Assembly: GCA_032871835.1 (NCBI GenBank)
Contig: CM065297.1
Span: 41,293,098-41,357,097 of the forward strand
DNA from: Dipteronia dyeriana
Taxonomy: Eukaryota; Streptophyta; Magnoliopsida; Sapindales; Sapindaceae
DNA: 64,000 nucleotides
Reading direction: 5' to 3'
Shown here: positions 47,478 through 58,093 of the stretch, piece by piece
Numbering within the stretch: the first letter of the stretch is position 1
How the letters are laid out: every line of letters starts with the position of its first letter
Notes under the pieces: generated by a model
Databases searched by the model: none
The model's input: only the letters and a program-made list of their open reading frames with translations
What the model was told of the DNA's origin: nothing
Made by a program: the position numbers and the translations under genes

Positions 47478-48114
47478 TGTTGGAACCCGTTCACCAGTTA
47501 CGCAGCGAAAATAAATTTTAAAATTTATAATACAGGTCATAATCTGTATCTGGGACCAGTGAACTTGGAATCGTAATTATTTTTCGAAACTAGCACATAC
47601 AATATGTAAACACAGGAAATTGTAAACAATAAAATCAAAAGAACGTACCAACATTTGGAGGCTTCTTCACTTTACGTTATGCTCCTGTCTGAACCAATCT
47701 TACCAACGTTTAGAAGCTCCTTCACTTTACGATGTGCTCCTGTCTAAACCTATCAATCTTCCTCGCTATCTCCCGGGATTGGTAACTACGTGTCGGCGCG
47801 TCATGATCTCAAGAACTTGAATGGAGGATGTAGAGAAATACTTGAAGAAACTCTTTCTTCTCAATTTGGTGTATTGATTTCATGCACACAAGAATAGCAT
47901 CTCATGCAAAAAATATATATTAATTTTTTTTTTTGTGTATCAGGTATACCACAAAAACCCAAAGCAACTTTTTATTAAAAAAACAAAAACACACCTGCAT
48001 CACCAATATATATATATATATATATCACGCCTATCACAAATATATATACCTATTCTACTGGTGTTGTGCATTTTATAAAACGTCAATGTTTTTTTTATAT
48101 TCTCTTTTATATTT

Positions 48115-48147
<33 letters not shown>

Positions 48148-49585
48148 GATATATATATCGTTGTTTGTATCCTATACAAACACTTATATATGTGCACACA
48201 CAATTTTGCATCTAATGCAATCTCTTGTGTTATAATTGATATATATCTTTTAATTATTCTTTTCAAATATATCTAATATATTAAAAGTGATAATAAGTAT
48301 TTTAAATTTAAACTTAAATTCAAATACTTAGATAAATGATTTAGTAAAATAAAATAATCATATTATTTTATCTTCACCTAAGTCCATATATTAACTAACA
48401 CCCTCCAATTAATAGTTAATTAATACTTCATAATTATCAATATAATTAAATAATCTAATTATTTAATTAATTTAACTATTAACATTCATTAATTAAATAA
48501 TCTCATTATTCAATTAATTCCCGAATAAACACGTGTCACTTTTGTAACATAATTAATTGGACAATCCAATTAATTAACCGTGACCCTTGTTACCTAAATC
48601 GATCGGGCTAGAAAGGGGACCTAATGGACCCACAATATTTTGAGCTCCAATAATCATCAGAATCATTAATTAAACTTTTTAATTAATATTCCTTGATTAT
48701 TAACTCAGGTGTTATTCCACTAAAAACTCGAACTCAACTGTAGACGTTTTTACACAGACCGATACAACTCGATGTCCATCGATATAGCTATTTCGTATGG
48801 TGTGATCCTCCAAAGTAGTTCATAATCAGAGCTGGGTCATAATGTCCATTATACCCCTCTAATTACATATACCGTTTAAGTACCGTTGATTCTATAATGA
48901 ACAATAAATCCTATTCTCTTACGGAACTAGGAGAGCACTCATATTGTCTAAGCCTCGAATCAAACGTTTAGGGAACTACCATCTACCTCTCACAAGAAGG
49001 AGTGGATTCCACTATTGTGTACAAACCTTCCCAGCCACAAGCCAAACCGCAATCCCAACATACGGAGCATATTGATCGAGAACCGCATCCGATCTCACCT
49101 ATGGTATATCAAAGTTCACGATCTAACCTGAAGGAGTCGATAAGACATTCAGGATTAATATCACCCACATATAGCCATCATTAGTTGATATATATGAATC
49201 TCATTGGTAAACGAATCTTGGTGAGAGATTCATATATATCATGGCCCAGTCCTATATGATCACATCATGCAAGGTGCTTCCATTCCCATATCTCATATGA
49301 ATGATTCAGGATAGAATCACTGTACATTACGGAATGGATTAACCACAAATAAAGTACCCAGCTTTATTTGCTATCTATGGACTCTTTAGATTACACGTCT
49401 CTTACTGTATCCATCCATATATGACATTCATATACACAGTTCGATATTACATCGAGCAATCTTGGATGTTAAATATATTCACAAGTTTATAAAATAATAA
49501 ATTAACAAGAATGAATTGAACTTTTCTTTTTATTTATTTCTTAAGTCCATTTACAAATTACATCTTTAGGGCATAAACCCCAACA
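47478..49585 (-). repeat. Copia-D 5' LTR (right)
   Basis: TGTTGGAACCCGTTCACC...AACCCCAACA. Contains expanded (TA)n tracts near 48001-48024 and 48121-48160 that are shorter in the partner LTR. Confidence 0.92.
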
Positions 49586-49929
49586 GGATAATTGATCAAG
49601 CGCCGTGTACCTTGAGGCAGCTCGCTATCAGTATGTAGAACCTGAATTCCTCTCCAAGCTATAAGAAAAAAAGAGTTGACCTCTTTCGCCATTAAAGAGA
49701 CTAAGCAAGTCAGCTGTATCACCATTTATTCATATTTAAACTTGGATGGTAATGTGATGTAATCAACGGGAGCAATTCCTATGTAATTCAATATCCTCCA
49801 TCGATGACAATCAATTCCAGTAACACGACCAATCAATTGGTCCAAATTATAGGGATTTGAATAAAGAGGATGGAGGAGTTAAATACGACACTAAAATTTG
49901 AGAAAAGCATCTGGCATCTGATTTAATAA
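49586..49929. other. Unassigned sequence between Copia-D and T2
   Basis: Should be the original target into which Copia-D inserted (first five bases GGATA are the TSD copy). A minus-strand read near 49800 gives short protein-like text (DCHRWRILNYIG, PVDYITLPSKF) that I cannot place. No LTR, PBS or pol motif seen. Confidence 0.4.
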
Positions 49930-50871
49930 TGTGAACCAAAATTTACTCTAGGTGAGGAATCTCAGATAACACCCTCAAGACCATAACTACGGTGAATCAC
50001 AGTCGGGGTTGGGATTTTAAGTGTAAATATGGGCGAGGTTATTGAAAATAAACGTTGATGTGGTGGATAATATTACTAATCTAATAAACTGATGGATACA
50101 ACGAAATGGTAACAATACTGTGGTGTGAAAACTTTCAATCTCAATCTCTCTTGCCTAACTAATCTAGAGGTGGCGAGCTCATCTCTGTCGATAACTGGAC
50201 ATAACTTTCTATAGCGATGACTAGGTTTATTCTAGATTGCAGAATCAAGTGTTTTCTCTATCATTTTTTTTGCCTCTCTCACCCAGTCGATTTCAACCTT
50301 ATACTTATACATGAAGTTGCTAGGGTTTTTCTTGGCACATAAGTCAACGATCATTGGATTGATCTTCTTTCCTCATTTGGCGAGACTTTCTGTTCTATAT
50401 GATTGACCCTAAAGAATCGGCTGGCGGAGAATATCTTGGTGGGAAACGTGTTTGTTTCCTTTATTGATTTTATCACTATAATTATGCATATGTAAAGTTT
50501 GCTTGCACCTTGGAGAATAATCCAACTTCCTTTATTATCAGCGTGGTACTTCAAAGCATTGACCCGGTGATCTCATTGGAGCTTTACGATCTCTTAGGAG
50601 CTTCACGGGCATCTTCCCTTCTGCTGTAACGGTGGGATAAGTACCTCAACAGGGCAATGCAAAGGTACTTAGGTACCAGTTGGTCCGCGCAAGTGCATGA
50701 GCTTCTTCTTTCTACATCGATGATGTCAAGATACCTAAGTTGTTCTAGTCCTTGCTCTTCATGGTAAACCATTGTATTTGGTACCTATCCGGTGTTTGGT
50801 GATGCTTTCTATCAGGTGTTAATTGGGTGGAAATTTTCCATTTAGGCTCTTGTTGAATTTGGCTATTAACA
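49930..50871 (-). repeat. T2 3' LTR
   Basis: TGTGAACCAAAATTT to TTTGGCTATTAACA. Relative to the 5' LTR, about 216 bp (60625-60840) are missing, with short TGAT homology at the junction. Confidence 0.85.
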
Positions 50872-50885
50872 GAAGTCCCCTCTAA
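50872..50885 (-). promoter_or_regulatory. T2 polypurine tract
   Basis: Minus strand TAGAGGGGACTTC adjoining TGTTAATAG, the 3' LTR start in the element's own direction. This fixes the element's orientation. Confidence 0.8.
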
Positions 50886-51130
50886 CTTTAACACCGGTGA
50901 TTGATTTGGCACTGGAGTCAGATTTCCTATTTCATTTAGAAAATTTTCCATTTTAAACCGGCTACTAGAATCTGGGAAGAAATCTTCTCATTAAATGTGA
51001 AGGCCACGTGTCAAGTGAGGGAAAGCTTCTTGTTTTAAAAATGAGGTATTTTTGGTGGCTCACGAGTATCGAGGCAAATATCTAGCCTTCTCGATCACAC
51101 CTCGGTTACTGGTTACTGTTCCATTATGCC

Positions 51131-51138
51131 TATTTAAA
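51131..51138 (+). promoter_or_regulatory. Candidate TATA box of the T2 antisense gene
   Basis: TATTTAAA, followed by a pyrimidine-rich leader and an ATG 150 bp downstream, as in T1 at 15295. Confidence 0.5.
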
Positions 51139-52280
51139 CCCGACTTCTCCTTCATTTTCTCTCACGCTTTCAAATCTTCTATATTTTAAAAAAAAATGGA
51201 AAAAACCCTTAGCTCCTTCATCTTCTTCTCTTCTCTCTTGCTTTCTCCTCTTGTTCTTTCTAAACTCAAACCCACTGTTAACATGTTGGATTTGGATCAC
51301 GATAGTGTGGAAAGGTAAGTGGATGGTGATTACCCGAGACTCGTTGACAGAGAGCGAGCTGGTGAAGAAGATAGTGAGGAAAGCGATGCTCCTCCTCTGT
51401 AACCATGCAGTCGCTCCATTCAAAATACTGCCATCTGGACCAGATTCTCTAACAACCCAGATAACCATTTGGAGATAGTTGAGGGGGATTTTAAAGGGGA
51501 GTGGAGAGGTCGAAGTCGTAGAGAGCCAGACCGAGGCTGTTATCGTTGCGACTGGAGGGGTACTTTCCCTCCCCAATGATTTTAGGATAATCCCTTATTC
51601 CACCGCTACTATGGAGTCCATCAATCGTCTAAAGGAGAGATTTGGCATCTCTAACTGTATCACAATCACTGTCCCCCATGAGAGGTATGACGTATACAGT
51701 CCTCCCTTTGGCATGCTACCTATCCGTATAGTTACCTTTAAGACCGGGGTGAGGTTACCTCTCCATCCGTCTCTCCGTAGGGTATTTCATACTCTTCAGC
51801 TTGCTCTCCTCCAGTTGACTCTAGGGTTTTGGAGGCACTTTATAGGTTTCCTCATTCTTTGGAAGGAGCAGTGCGAGAAGGATAGTATCAAAAAGGAACC
51901 AGGGATAGATGAGCTGATGTTTCTTTTTCAGATCACCGCTTTAACTCTTGGTTCCAAAGGGCAGTTCTACCTTCGGGCGAAGACTGATTTGAAATTCATT
52001 GTACCATATGCCACTAAGAAGGATGGCTTCTGGATACAGGAATGGGTGGTAGTCGATGGGGACTAGGAGAGCTCTGTTTTTTTTGGGCGGACAGAGTACT
52101 AAGTCCTTACCCAATTTAATGACAAACCGGTCTAGGGGAAGACGTCTCTGCCGACTGAATTTAGGGTGATCTTGAAGGCAATTGTTGATCGCAAGTATGT
52201 CAACCTGGAGTTTCCTACATCGGATGCCTATGATCTTGGTAGGGTGAACCGGTATCTTTACACTTCTACTGCTTCTCCAG

Positions 52281-52362
52281 GTGTGTTTAATCTTTCTTCT
52301 TCTGCTAACTTGGATTTCTTTTTTGCCAATTGCTTATTCTAATTCTTGTTTGGTTTGTACAG
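52281..52362 (+). other. Probable intron 1 of the T2 antisense gene
   Basis: CTCCAG/GTGTGTTTAATC ... TGGTTTGTACAG/TTTCAG, 82 bp, strongly T-rich, as in plant introns. Confidence 0.7.
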
Positions 52363-52830
52363 TTTCAGTTGTTCCACTACTGGCTCAATAGGGAACCAGC
52401 TTGCTCGATAGTCAGTCCCTACCAAGCTTTCTTCTCCATACAGTTCTCATGCCACCCAAATCACTAGGTCTCCTCCTTTTCCTCCTATAGCGGCGATACT
52501 TTCTGGGATTCACAAGGCACCTTTCCCTTTTAAGCCCATGTCTCAGATGGATGTCTTCGTATCTCGACTATCTGGGGTGAGAGGCCAAGGATTTACTGCT
52601 CCACCCCGATTGTCTGCTTCAGTACCTTCCCATGCTATGAGGGGTCCTAAACCTTCGATGCCACCAATCTCGTAGCTCTCTATTAGAACACTAGACCACA
52701 TATGTGGATTACAAGTCAAAATGAGGTCATTGACTTGTTTATCCTCTCTTGCTCTTGTGGGGGCTTAGCTCCAATAACCTCTCTACCCTTTGAGATTCTG
52801 CTTATTAAGGGTGTTGCTTTTATTGTTGAG

Positions 52831-52923
52831 GTAAATGTGTTGTCATATCCCTTATTATTATTATTCTTGCATTTATATAACCGGTATCTGGGCGTTGACT
52901 AACTTAGTTGTTGTGTTTTGCAG
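52831..52923 (+). other. Probable intron 2 of the T2 antisense gene
   Basis: ATTGTTGAG/GTAAATGTG ... TTGTGTTTTGCAG/ACC, 93 bp, T-rich, with a GACTAAC branch-point-like motif at 52897, about 20 bases before the acceptor. Confidence 0.72.
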
Positions 52924-53780
52924 ACCTTTAAGTATAACGTAGCAGTGATCCATCGGATGGCCTCACTGAGGACTCATATTGAAAAGGCTGAGTCTGATGC
53001 TGTGGTCGCTAGAGAGGAGCTCGGTCAGACCAAAGACGCGGTGCAAACATTAAAATTGAACCTGTACGAGATCTAGAAGGCACTCGAGGATACACGCTGT
53101 GACCTAGAGAGATTCAATCACTTTCTCGATTAGGAAACCCTTAGTTCAGAGTGGCAAGACATGGAAAGAAACTATTAGAGTAGGAAAGCTAAGGAGCAGG
53201 AGGTAGAAAATCAATCTTTGCGCACTTAAATGGCCAGTTCGAAGGTTGAGAATGACTTTTTTTTTGTGATGGCTATTTCTATCCTACATTCTAAGCAGCC
53301 CATGCTCTACCTCCTCCCTTTGAATTAGCCTCCATTACGACTTGGGTCAGGGAGGAGATCATGAATAGGGCAAAGATGATGTCAAACCCTACTGGTGATG
53401 GAGCAGGTATCTCACAAGCTGCTATTGCTGATGAAGACACAAACATTGAAAATTAGCAGTCTGGGTTAGGGAGGTTCATTCGGGGTCTGTGAAGGTAGTA
53501 GAAGACCTGCCTGCTGACCAAGAGGCCATAGAAAATCAGCCCACCTTTAAAGAACTGGTAGAAAACCATACTGGTCTGACTTCAACGGAAGGTGTGGCTG
53601 AAGTGGGACCAGTAGAGGAGTAGGTAGTAGAGCGGGGCCACCGTGACTTCCTAGACTGAGTTCATCCCTCCTAAAGTTCTGGTCGAGGTTGCCCAAGTAC
53701 TGATCGAGAAGCATGTCGGTAAGCAGCCACCAGAAGATAGAGCTACTAGAGGGGGAAACAAGGAGGATGCTGACGCATGA

Positions 53781-54641
53781 CCCAATAATCTGATATATCA
53801 CCTGTTAATGTTTTTCGGAAATGGGGGTAGGAACCTTGTTGGATCGAGAAACAAAATCCATTCATTTTATTTCTTCAATGTTGCCTCTTTTTTTATATGA
53901 TGTAGCCCGATAGCCGGGGATGGGCTCCCTTTTTGATATGAGTAGAAAAGTCTTTCTTTCTTCCATTCTTGCGTTTGGTTGAATCATCCCTTGGTTGAAT
54001 TTATATTGCTGTATCTCTTGACTTGATCCTAGAGTGTACTCTCCTATACCTACCTGACTTAAATAGATTCTAGTAATACAAGAAAAGTTTAACATATACC
54101 AAACTCATGAGGTCCAATAAACCTGATGACTTATTCTAACGTTAGATGCTTAGTGAAAATCCAATCTCTCAAGTCGCAACTTATAAGGCTCTCTATTTGG
54201 GTGGTCTTTCGGCTAATGGACCATCCCTGTATCGGGATTTAAACGAATTGATACATATCATGAGCTTGGGTACCAATGACCTCCATTTGTTATTGTACTC
54301 TGGTACTCAGATGATAATTTGACTGAGACGTTTGCTGCTTTCACTTCAAGTTCCCAATGCAAACTTGGTTTAAATGAACCCTATCGATATAAAACAACAT
54401 AAAAATAGGTGAAAGAATAAACTAAAGTGAACAAATGATCGGTGCTAGGTCACCAAGTTGCTTGGCCATGGCGGTCCCCATGGGTCTTTCTACCATGTTG
54501 ATTTTCCCTTCTAGGAGAATTGAGGTACCAGACATTCCTATTGCTTGTAATTTTGGTATCCTTGGAGAAATAATTGGTCTAGAAATCTTAGCACCTTTGG
54601 TCCCCGCACCAAGGAGACCGTACTATGACAGTTTCAACCTA
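53781..54641. other. T2 interior between antisense gene and tandem array
   Basis: No recognisable domain on either strand. It would include the 3' end of the antisense transcript. The minor ORFs at 53862-54095 and 54435-54692 look fortuitous. Confidence 0.5.
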
Positions 54642-55040
54642 GCGAGCAACTATGCACTTATGTTTAGATCCTGCTTGGGGATGGTTGCCTAAACAAGGGA
54701 TCAGGATTGTCATTTGGCTATCCTTGTCTCGTGATCTAGCTAGCAACTATGCACTAACGTTTATATCCTTCTTGGGGTGGTAGCCCGACCAATCATCATG
54801 ATTGTCATTTGGGCTATCCTAGTCTCGCGATCTAGCGGGCAACTATGCACTTATGCTCAGCTCTTTCTTAGCGGGGGGTTGTGCCCGACCAAGGCATCAA
54901 AGGTGGCGAGGGGGCTTCCCCAACCAATCCATGGTCTTGTTATCGGGCTGGAAACTCAACACTTATTCTTAGATCCTCATTGGTGGGGGATGGTTCCCGA
55001 CCAAGTCATCAAGGATGCTATCTAGCTATCTTTGGTTTAT
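54642..55040. repeat. Tandem array of about 97 bp in T2
   Basis: 'gc.agcaactatgcact' starts at 54642, 54739 and 54835 (spacing 97, 96). A more diverged fourth unit starts near 54947. Shared phrases include 'attgtcatttggctatcc' and 'cccgaccaa'. It occupies the same place as the 91-bp array in G. Confidence 0.85.
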
Positions 55041-55179
55041 GGAGATCATGGCGAAATTCCCCTTGGCGAAAAAGTAAACAAAACTAGAGATGGAGAAAAT
55101 AACAAGAGATTTTATTGATAATCAAACTGGAATTTCAATTTATTCATGATGGCTAATATTGATACCTAGGTATGACTAA

Positions 55180-56315
55180 ACTGCTCAAAGTCCCTAGCCT
55201 TGAGGTAAAACCTTCTCAACTGGTCATCATTCAATGTATGGTCGATGGGCCGTCCATCCATGTCTTCGAGCTTGTGAGCCTCGATCTAGACCACTGCCTT
55301 GATCAAGTATGGGCATGTTTCCTTGCCTAATGTTATGCTTGATTGGGAGATCACCTAGATGGGAACACCCTTGAGGAGAGCTTATCCCCTATTGGCAGCT
55401 ATCTTTGCGAAGACATCTGCCTGGTGATTCTGCTGGCGAGGTATCTTCTCAATTCTAAACCTTTTCAATTGGTTTTTGAGCAGCTAAACCTGTTTGAGAT
55501 AAGCTACCATATTGTCCCTCTTAGACTGTTAGAGTCCAGTGACCTTGTAAACTATGAGCTTTGAATCACTCTTGACATACAGAAAAACAACTCGGAGCTT
55601 GAGGGCTGCTTTCATTCCTCCAAAAGGGCTTCATACCTCGCCTCATTATTTGTGGCCTTGAGTTCAAACCTGATGCTATGACAGCACTCGGCTTTCCCAG
55701 GGTCTATCAAAACGATGTCGAAACCTCTGCCTACCTATCAGGATCTTTATCCGTGTAGAAGATCCAGGCATCACAGCCAACCGGCCAACTATCTGGCTTC
55801 AGAAGCTTCTAGAAGACTGGACTCAGTTCTACTGAGGTCCCCTAATAAAGGAGAGCTGAAACTCAGCCACAAAGTTTGTTAGTGCTTGAGCCTTGATTGT
55901 CATCCTAGCCTAGTATTTTAAATCAAAATGAGTGAGCTCTATGACCTAAAGGACCAACCTTCCAGACGCGTTTGGTCTATGCAAGAACTGGTGAAGAGGC
56001 TAGTCGGTCACTCCCGCTATTATATGTTTCTGGAAGTATGAGTGAAGCTTTCTCGCCGAGGTCATTAAGATGAAGGTAATCTTCTTAAAGTGGTCGTAAT
56101 TCTTTTCGGGCTTGGTTAGTGCATGGCTCACGTAGTAGAATGGCTCTGAACCACATCCTCATATTCTTTGACAAAAAACCCCTAATCGCCATTTTAGGTA
56201 CGTCCAGGTAAATCTGTAACTCCTCTTCGGGAAATGGGTTGACCAGCAACAGCGGGCTGGATAAATATTTCTTCAGCGCTTGGAAAGCTTGCTTGATGTA
56301 TTGGTCCCACTTCAT
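55180..56315 (-). pseudogene. T2 RNase H region of pol
   Basis: The 56315-56085 frame reads KWDQYIKQAFQALKKYLSSP, LLVNPFPEEELQIYLDV and NQARKELRPL, the RT connection/RNase H start of gypsy pol. Further left, in shifted frames: QALTNFVAEF, LRVVFLYVKSDSKLIVY and PRQQNHQADVFAKIA, the second RNase H-like segment, ending LRRFYLKARDFEQF near 55180. Integrase should follow but does not; the array begins instead. Confidence 0.72.
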
Positions 56316-56319
56316 ATTT

Positions 56320-57167
56320 TTTCCCTATTTGATCACCTTAAAGAAATGAAGGCACTTTCCCGTCGATCTTGAAATGAACCGGTTGAGTGTTTCTACTCGC
56401 CCAGTAAAAGCCTATACTTGTTTGAGGGAGGTAGGAAACTCTAGGTTCAAGATAGCTCAGATTTTTCCTGGATTGGCCTCTACCCCTCTTTCATGTACCA
56501 TAAAACTAAGGAACTTTCCCATAGTCACCCCGAAAGCATACTTGGTGGGGTTCAACCGTATTTGGTTTTCTCTCATGACCTAGAAAGTTCTGTGAATGTG
56601 ATCCTAGTGCTCTTTTGCTACCTGAGACTTGGTGATCTTGTCATCAATGTGCACCTCCATTGTCTTTCTGATCTCTGGCTTGAATAACTAGTTGACCATG
56701 CGTTGGTAAGTAGCTCATATATTTTTTAGGCCAAATGTCATCACCTTGTAGCAGCTAAGGCCTTGCCAGTGATGAAAATATTCTTATCCTGATCAGCGGG
56801 GTGCAACATGATCTGGTTGTACCCTGAAAATGCATTCATAAAACACAGGAGCTTGTTTCCTACAGTGAGTCCACTAGCTGATCAATTTTGGGCAGGGGAG
56901 GCCATCATTTGGACAGGCACAGTTGAGATCTGTATAGTCAACGCACATGTACCATTTCCCATTTGATTCGATGACCATGACAACATTTGCGATCCAATCA
57001 GGGTATCGAGATTCCATGACAAATTCGTCCTTTATCAACTTGTCAACCTCTTCTTGTATGTCGGAATTTCTTTCGACATTGAAGTGTCGCCTCTTCTGCT
57101 TAATCTGTTTGAAAGTGGGGTAGACTGCCAACCTATGAGCGGCTAAAGAGATAGGGATTCCTGGCAT
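56320..57167 (-). pseudogene. T2 reverse transcriptase
   Basis: The frame 57167-56874 gives AAHRLAVYPTFKQIKQKRR, EEVDKLIKDEFVMESRYPDW, NVVMVIESNGKWYMCVDYTDLNCACP, the gypsy RT fingers with VDYTDLN. Beyond 56874 the frame is broken; the catalytic box appears as HIDDKITKSQ near 56650 in place of YVDDM, followed by recognisable thumb text (NPTKYAF-like, GRVETLNRFI-like in shifted frames). Confidence 0.8.
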
Positions 57168-57431
57168 TTCATCATGGCTCCAGTCAAATATGTCACTGTA
57201 TTGCCGAATGAGTTGAATCAGGCCCTCTTTTACTTCTGGTTCAAGGGTCCCCTCTACCTTGACTACCTTGGTCTGGTCATCTTTCCTAATCTGAATTTCT
57301 TCTATCTTATCAATGGGGTGGCCACTGGCCCATCCCTTATCTTTTTATTCCTCGTCATCAACCTGGATATCGCCCTCTAGATATTCTGCTTACTCTTTGG
57401 CCTTGAAGTCCGTCTCTAACGATTCTTGTCC

Positions 57432-57975
57432 TTATACCATAGCTACCCATATGTACTGTTTCGCAAGTTTTGTAAAACTGGCTGATACTGTGTGGCACTT
57501 ACGGGTGGCCTGTTGGTCCCCACGTACCTCTCTTACCTTATTTCCTACTGGAAACTTTAGGACGTTGTGATAGATTGATAGTACCTCTTTAAGTGCTAAT
57601 AGGAAACGCCTTCCTAATATGGCATTGTAGGCCAATAGGGTGTCAACCATAACGAAATATGTCATGATGTTCTGTTGTAGAGGTGTAGTACCAATGATAA
57701 CCGATAGAATTTTTACTCCTACTAGTATAATCGAGTTCCTAGTGAACCCGTATACGGGATTGGTGCAATTATTGTAACCCAATGCTTCAGGTTGAGCTTT
57801 TCTAAGGTGTCTTTGAAAAAGATGTCCACACTGCTCTCTGTGTCAATCAGGACACGGTGGACCAAGCAGCTGGCGATATATACTGTGACCACCATTGAAT
57901 CGTCATACGGCTGCACAATATTGTACACATATGCTTCAGTGAAAATTATCTGTGCTGATTTGGAGGGTGCTACTG
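57432..57975 (-). pseudogene. T2 aspartic protease
   Basis: YNIVQPYDDSMVVTVYIASCLVHRVLIDTESSVDIFF: the active site DTGSS is changed to DTESS. After a frame change GFTRNSIILVGVKILSVIIG, YNAILGRRFL (usual GRPFL) and LSIYHNVLKFPV. Nearly the same text lies on the + strand at 63507-63980 in T3. Confidence 0.85.
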
Positions 57976-58093
57976 ATCCTTGGTCGACCTTGAAGACACC
58001 ACGCCCCTCATCCTCCTAATGCATCTTCCTGAAGTTGTTAGAAGTCCCTACCAGGGTGGGCCCTCCGCTAAAGGCATGGATGACCTGAATCTG

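Larger units (their letters stand above)
20953..49585 (-). mobile_element. Copia-D: Ty1/copia element expanded by nested elements F and G
   Basis: Left LTR 20953-23037 is followed by a polypurine tract, and right LTR 47478-49585 is preceded by a tRNA-Met primer site, so the element is on the minus strand. Flanks are GGATT (20948-20952) and GGATA (49586-49590), a TSD with one change. RNase H, RT and half of integrase lie at 23055-25415. Gag and protease lie at 44773-45919. Element F occupies the gap, and the GAG-pre-integrase and N-terminal integrase segment is missing. Without the insertions its length would be about 9.3 kb. Confidence 0.88.
51281..53780 (+). pseudogene. T2 antisense gene, three exons, Transposase_28-like
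   Basis: + strand, against gag-pol. ATG 51281 (MLDLDHDSVER) corresponds to the T1 start; another ATG lies at 51196. The long frame 51479-52066 contains IIPYSTATMESINRLKERFGI, VPHERYDVY, GVRLPLHPSLRRVFHTLQLAL and a W..FIGFLILW box, the core I associate with the plant 'putative gypsy type transposon' family. Exon 1 ends TSTASPG at 52280; exon 2 runs 52363-52830; exon 3 from 52924 is a coiled coil (MASLRTHIEKAESDAVVARE, TKDAVQTLKLNL), with a degraded acidic tail to a TGA at 53780. Stops and frameshifts are frequent. Function unknown. Confidence 0.75.

Noticed and set aside
48000..48266. Tyr/Ile-rich ORFs at 47933-48266 and 21417-21656
   Set aside because: Products of (TA)n tracts in the Copia-D LTRs.
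54435..55087. + strand open frames through the T2 tandem array
   Set aside because: They are open because the 97-bp repeat lacks stops in one frame. Sequence is not protein-like and no homologous frame exists in G.
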